Program-made: the position numbers and the translations under genes | NCBI GenBank assembly: GCA_900088475.1 | Contig: FLMG01003324.1 | Coordinates: 1-13,725, forward strand | Source: Hyphochytrium catenoides | Taxonomy: Eukaryota; Sar; Hyphochytriomycetes; Hyphochytriales; Hyphochytriaceae | DNA: 13,725 nucleotides | Reading direction: 5' to 3' | Notes under the pieces: generated by a model | Databases searched by the model: none | Told to the model about the DNA's origin: nothing | The model's input: the letters and a program-made list of their open reading frames with translations, nothing else | In this document: positions 9,200 through 13,725 of the stretch, one piece after another | How positions within the stretch are numbered: the first letter of the stretch is position 1 | How the letters are laid out: the number at the start of each line of letters is the position of its first letter

Positions 9200-9789
9200 G
9201 AGCAGAGAGGAGGAGACCAACACGACGACAATCATGCCACTAGACAAGAGGGATAAAGTGTCATCACATCAGCAGCGAGCTATTATGAAGAAGCGACGAG
9301 TAATACTTACTAATGCGGGTCGGTCTTCTTACGGTCTCAACGCCGAACCAGAGAGGAAACACTACGTGAAGCCCCTCCGCGAAGAAGCAGCCTTGTAGCC
9401 TTCTTTGCCGTGCTATCTGCGCGGTGTTACACTGCTCTTCCTTCTGTGAAGGATATGAAGAAAGTGACATACTAGGATAGTGGTGGTCTATCTGAAATTT
9501 ATTAGCAGATCGTAGGTGTAAGCATGCGGTACTGTCAGTCTAGTTAGACGGAGGAGTAAGGACATTCTTTCCTTCTCTTCTAATGGTAAGAGTGACAATG
9601 CCTCCTCTACTATTATTAGGATTCGATGGCTCCGTGATAAGCCTGGGTGCTAGGGCCTCTCTCTCATAAACCGAACGTAGAGAAAGGAAGTTGTTCTCAA
9701 CAAATATTATCTTCTCCGTTGTCAATAAAGACGGCGGCATGATGGATTACTCGTGGCTGTGAACATATATGAAGGTAGATCTTCTTCCT

Positions 9790-9821
9790 TGCGGCAGCGA
9801 GCATCCGCATCTCATGATGAG
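9790..9821 (+). repeat. Dispersed 32-nt repeat, copy 2
   Basis: TGCGGCAGC (9790-9798), 12 nt, then CTCATGATGAG (9811-9821). The order and spacing match 5362-5393, with 27 of 32 bases the same by eye. Both copies follow a CTTC-rich stretch, so the true repeat may be longer. It is separated from copy 1 by the membrane-protein gene. Confidence 0.6.
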
Positions 9822-9862
9822 AAGAGAAAACGAGGGTCGGCGCAGATTCGAGACTTGAGTGA

Positions 9863-9889
9863 TAGAGGACGAGGTCAGCCCGTCCTCTA
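9863..9889. repeat. Hairpin, 9-bp perfect stem
   Basis: TAGAGGACG (9863-9871) and CGTCCTCTA (9881-9889) are perfect reverse complements around a nine-base loop. It begins 42 nt after dispersed repeat copy 2 and about 1 kb beyond the membrane-protein stop. It could be part of a repeat element or a structured RNA. Confidence 0.75.
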
Positions 9890-10065
9890 ACAAAATCGCG
9901 CCAGGAAAAGTTGTCAACGAACTCTCGTTCGCTGGCCAGCAGCTCTCGCCTCCTCGGAGCTTACGCGTCTATCTGGCAATCTCCGGATGATCTTTGCCCA
10001 AACAAAGCGCTTAGATTAGAAATCTCCAGCCTGTCGGTGCCACCACGCCTATGCAGCAAGTAACG

Positions 10066-10152
10066 TCGGAAGGCTCGCCCTCCTTTCCGTTCTTCACAGA
10101 CTCTAGCAGTCTCTGTCACAGATTCTAGCAGTCTCGGAAGGCTCACCCTCCT
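10066..10152. repeat. Nested direct repeat (A-B-B-A)
   Basis: Unit A, TCGGAAGGCTCRCCCTCCT, occurs at 10066-10084 and 10134-10152 with one difference (period 68). Between the copies, unit B, CACAGAYTCTAGCAGTCT, occurs at 10095-10112 and 10117-10134 with one difference (period 22). Unit B copy 1 is itself foldback (AGACT...AGTCT). No coding function is apparent. Confidence 0.85.
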
Positions 10153-11023
10153 AACCCAGCTTTCTGGGCCGTTGCTATGTTTGGCTTACTTCTCTCCACT
10201 AAGAATGTCAGAACATTGTGGGAGCAGAGGAGACACACCCGTTCGGCCGGAGGGATCAACACTACGGTTACGGGACAGCTCCCGCAGACAATGCGGAGAC
10301 AGCTCCAGGGCAGAGGCAGTCTCTCAATCAGACCTACCAGGCGGCAAACGATTCGATCGGGACTCATCAGGTTTACGGAGCTTGGGTCATATAGGCGAGC
10401 AAGAGCTGGCGAGAAGGCCGACCCGGTATCACGACAATAGCGGAGGACTCCTAAGCTCGTAAAGCAAGCAGCAGCAGCCTAGATGCTTGTGCCAAATGCC
10501 GCTTGAACGCTTCCTAGAGTAGGGGTCAGTCCTGTGGAATCATTATGTCTCACAGGGTCCAGCGCCTCACGGCATACTATTATTGGCTAAACGGCAACAA
10601 CTCGCAAAGAGCCTCTTGAACTAAAGGACCTCTCACTTGAAGCGAAGCTGAAGGCGTGGGGAGTAGCGGCGCATGATTAGTAGCTGACATGTCTGGATGA
10701 GTCCCTCATTTGATGGCGATGCAACCTTGAGATCCTAGAAAGATGATGACTAAAGGAACTCATGCAGCCAACACACGGCCCTAACTGACGAATTGTCTGT
10801 TGGAGTTCTATCCTTAACAGGACGATACTGCGCCGTGCGGTTGATCTCTGTTATGTAGCTCAAGATGAGGAGTACCTATCTTTCTCTCCCTTCAAGCTCA
10901 TGGGTGCATTCTAGTACGGGAATGTGACCCTGATGAGTATGAGCTCAATGGGAGGTGGGTCTATTATACCATGTATAGTTTGGCGTGGACTATGGACTCT
11001 TATATAGCCAGTCTAGCTTGTTG

Positions 11024-13725
11024 CTAGCTCTTTCCTCTTACCAGCTTGCAAGTCTCTCCCTCTCCCTTCTTCTTTCTGGCAAGCTGCAATAAGTTCTCTA
11101 TGACATCAGCTCCTAGCTCGTTGGCCAGTCCCATGAAGGCACTGTCCTTATTGGAGACTAGCGTTAGAGGTTCTTCAAACTCAACCACTTTCCCGTCAGA
11201 AACGACTGCGATCCTGTCGCTGTCGATGATTGTCTCCAGTCTGTGTGCAATGCAAAGGACTGTCCGGTCCGAAAAGTTCTCGCGAATGGTTTGCTGCAGA
11301 AAGTAATGTGTGAGAAGAGAAAGAGTCAGATAGATGGTGATGCTGTGAAGAGTGGCACGAAGAAGCATTAGAACATTCAGAGAGAAGTTGGCCTAGAGAC
11401 CGGCCGATACAAGCGAGTGAGATACGGGAGGAGAGGATAATAGACAGACGAGTGCCCATGCGAGAAAGAATTGTCTATAAGACGCACAGCCAACCTGAAG
11501 AAGGGCATCGGTGTTGGTATCGACGGAAGCTGTAGCCTCGTCCCTGCGTAAGTAAGAAGGGTTAAAACCATAGCGAGGAGAGTGACTGTTACCACGTCTC
11601 AGCAGAAGCCGGGGAACCCTTAGCAGGAAGCAATAGAAGAGAGTGTGGGAGAAGCAAGAAGAGGCGAAGCATCATAGGAGAGAAGGCACTGAAGGAGCAT
11701 AGCCTGATAGGAGAGAACATAGGATGGAACATTAAATCGACGACAGGTTTACGTACATGACCAGGATCTTTGATTTCCTGAGCAGCGCTCTGCCTATACA
11801 GATGAGCTGTCGCTGCCCCACGCTGATGTTCTCGCCTCCTTCAGAGACAGGACTCTCAAGCTTGAGCGGCATATCCTCAATCGCTGGTCTCAGGTGTACT
11901 CTGTCTAACACTTGCCACAGATCTGCGTCGCTGTACTGCCTAAACGGATCTAGGTTCTCTCGGATGGTACCGCTGAACATTACTGGGTCTTGATATCAAG
12001 AGAAGGAGAGCCCAACAAAAGAAAGGAGACACGGAACGGAGAACGAGAGAGAGAGTTGTGGGAGGCGAAGGGGCCGCGGAGTGAAGAGAGAATGTTAGAC
12101 TAGGGACAGGGAGAGTGGCGTCCTGCCACGCTTCACCTCATTCAACCTTGAACCAAACTGTCTAACTCTTCCTTTTACTCCTTGCTACCTGGTCTCACTC
12201 TCCGTCAAGATACACCCTTCCTCTTTCTACACGCACCGTTTAGCATCCAAACCCTAAATCTACCGTCACTACCCATAAGGAAACGAACCATTCTCTCCTA
12301 GGCTACAAGCATTGCCCTTACCTTGTGGGATAATAGACAGCTTCTGCCTCAGTGCCTCCAAACTGATAGCTGAGATGTCCACACCATCAATGAGGATCCT
12401 GCCCCCTTCAGGCTCTACCATACGGAACAGGGCCATCATGATAGAGCTCTTGCCTGCCCCGGTTCTCCCACATATGCCGATCTTCTCTCTCGGCATGATT
12501 TCCATGTTCATGCCCTTGAGGACCAGGTCTAGCTCGGGTCTGTACCGCAGCTGCAGATTCTCTACCTTGATGCCTCCTTCAGAGGGCCAAGAAGCAGGTG
12601 GAGAGACAGTGACCTCCTTCTTCGCTCCTTCTTTCTCCAGTTTGACATACTCAAAGATCCTCTCCGTGGACGTCATGCTATTTTCTACCATGATTGCACA
12701 TCGGACGGTCCACTGGAGCATTCCCGTCAACTGCAGAGAGTAGGTCAGCGCCAGCCCAGCAATTCCAGGGTCCACAGAGCCTCTGAAGCCCACAGCAAAC
12801 ATTGCCACTGCCAGGACCACAAGAGCAGAGAGCAGGTCCAGTCTGTAGGCAAGCCATCTGCCCGACATGTAGTTGACGAAGAAGTTCTTCACGTTAACAT
12901 TGACTGCTTCCCTATTCTTCTGAGAGAACTGCTCCTCCATGTTATACGCCCTAATGGTCATTAGCCCGTTGAGAGTCTCGTTGAATGAAGAGTAGATTGG
13001 AGAACGAGAAATGCTCTCGAGTCTTTTCAGCTCCCTGCTGCTCTGCCGGAAGTACTTGTCGACGAAGAAGAAAGCTACGGCCATGGGGATGATGACAAGG
13101 AGGATGTAGGGAGAAGTAAAGCAGCAGATAAGGAGGATAATGATGATCTCGATGGCGTTTACCAGCAGCATCGTCATAAAATCGGGAAGAAAGGCATCAA
13201 CCTGATCAAGGTCCTTCGAGAAGCGATTGACAATTCTACCAAGAGGTGTGATGTCATAGAAGGTAGTGACTGGAGCTCGGATGACTGCGGCAAAGACGGT
13301 GTGATGGATCTGATAAGAAATGCTCAGGGTCATATAAATAAGGAGAAAGGACCGGAACAGCGTGAAGAGCGCTGTCCCGACACCTAACACGCAGTAGACC
13401 CAGATATAAAAGGTCTGAGACCGATCGAACTCGTCACTGCCCCAAGCAGAGAGCCACCAGTCAGAGAAAGAGAGTACCGCCTGAGTTGCGATGAAGCCAA
13501 AGAGAACGAGGAAAGCGAGGACGAACCCCCAGCTTCCAACAGCCGCAAAGTACTCCTTGTATACTCGGCCTTCCACAGCACCTTCCCTTCTCTCTTCCTC
13601 CACCATCAGTTCACCTCGCTTATCTGTTACCGTTGTCATCATCTGAGACTCTCTGGCCTCTGACGGTAGGGCGGCGTCTCTTCTCTCACCTTCCACACCA
13701 CCTCCTGTTGCTCCGTCTTGGCCCT
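11024..13725 (-). CDS. ABCC (MRP-type) ABC transporter, C-terminal half, four exons, partial at the right edge
   Basis: The second half of an ABCC/MRP exporter. Exons on the minus strand are 13725-12322 (5' end outside the window), 11988-11757, 11543-11495 and 11293-11024, with the TAG stop at 11026-11024. Introns of 333, 213 and 201 nt all use GT-AG ends and restore the frame (phases 1, 2 and 0); the last donor, GTTGGC, is weak. Exon 1 opens in the charged linker after ATPase domain 1, then the MRP-like EERREGAVEGRVYKEYF, a six-helix membrane domain with TPLGRIVNRFSKDLDQVD, and Walker A GRTGAGKSS (about 12469-12443). Exon 2 completes the Q-loop ([20 protein letters not shown]) and carries signature ISVGQRQL, where the family usually has LSVGQ. 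The 49-nt exon 3 holds Walker B and D-loop DEATASVD with the catalytic Glu. Exon 4 has the H-loop His in CIAHRLETIIDSD. All key residues are present, so this ATPase site should be active. A possible donor (CTG|GTAAGA) just before the stop leaves a further 3' exon conceivable. Confidence 0.93.

Larger units (their letters stand above)
8865..11023. other. Spacer between convergent genes
   Basis: This contains the 3' untranslated regions of both flanking genes. Apart from a weak 92-codon ORF (8921-9199) I see no gene; open frames at 9540-9740, 9961-10146 and 10143-10462 are short, overlap each other on opposite strands and show no domain. A GC-rich palindromic patch around CCGGCCGG lies about 30 nt after the stop of the membrane-protein gene. 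The region also holds a strong hairpin (9863-9889), the second copy of the dispersed repeat (9790-9821) and a nested direct repeat (10066-10152). Confidence 0.6.

Noticed and set aside
10143-10462. Overlapping open frames of 74-96 codons on both strands.
   Set aside because: Three mutually overlapping frames with no domain and a skewed composition; typical of non-coding sequence.
11294-12321. A truncated or broken ATPase domain 2 in the right ABCC gene.
   Set aside because: Three GT-AG introns rejoin the Q-loop, signature, Walker B, D-loop and H-loop in order and in frame.
1-13725. tRNA, rRNA, CRISPR arrays and prokaryotic promoters or terminators.
   Set aside because: No A-box/B-box pair with a cloverleaf, no rRNA-like block and no regularly spaced repeats were found by eye; spliced genes argue against a prokaryote.

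Overview
The window is nuclear DNA from a eukaryote, most likely a single-celled one. Three protein-coding genes are visible. Two are interrupted by GT-AG introns that rejoin the reading frame exactly, and two belong to the eukaryotic ABCC (MRP-type) ABC transporter family. There are no bacterial-style operons, ribosome binding sites, CRISPR arrays or insertion sequences. Near-even base composition, sparse introns of 82 to 333 nt and large gene-poor spacers would suit an alveolate or stramenopile protist. That lineage guess is inference only.

Layout. (1) Positions 1-2013, minus strand: the first 671 codons of an ABCC transporter, without introns, covering the first membrane domain and most of the first ATPase domain; it runs off the left edge. 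(2) Positions 2014-6738: 4.7 kb with no convincing gene, lying between two divergently oriented genes; it holds hairpins, short tandem repeats, a 17-bp inverted repeat and one copy of a dispersed 32-nt repeat. (3) Positions 6739-8864, plus strand: a three-exon gene for a 640-residue membrane protein of about 12 predicted helices that I cannot assign to a known family. Its two six-helix halves align with each other. (4) Positions 8865-11023: 2.2 kb between convergent genes, with a weak 92-codon ORF, the second copy of the 32-nt repeat, a strong hairpin and a nested direct repeat. (5) Positions 11024-13725, minus strand: the C-terminal half of a second ABCC transporter (second membrane domain and second ATPase domain) in four exons; it runs off the right edge.

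The two ABCC genes lie on the same strand about 9 kb apart, with the duplicated membrane protein between them on the opposite strand. This looks like a tandem ABCC cluster with an insertion, although each copy shows only the half the other lacks, so their relatedness cannot be measured here. MRP-type pumps export organic anions, conjugates and drugs at the plasma membrane or vacuole. Nothing in the sequence ties the middle gene to that function.

The most novel item is the middle gene: an apparently undescribed 6+6 helix protein built by internal duplication, with a cytosolic loop of about 115 residues between the halves. A charged insert inside the first ATPase domain of the left ABCC gene, at the place where CFTR carries its regulatory insertion, is also worth a look.
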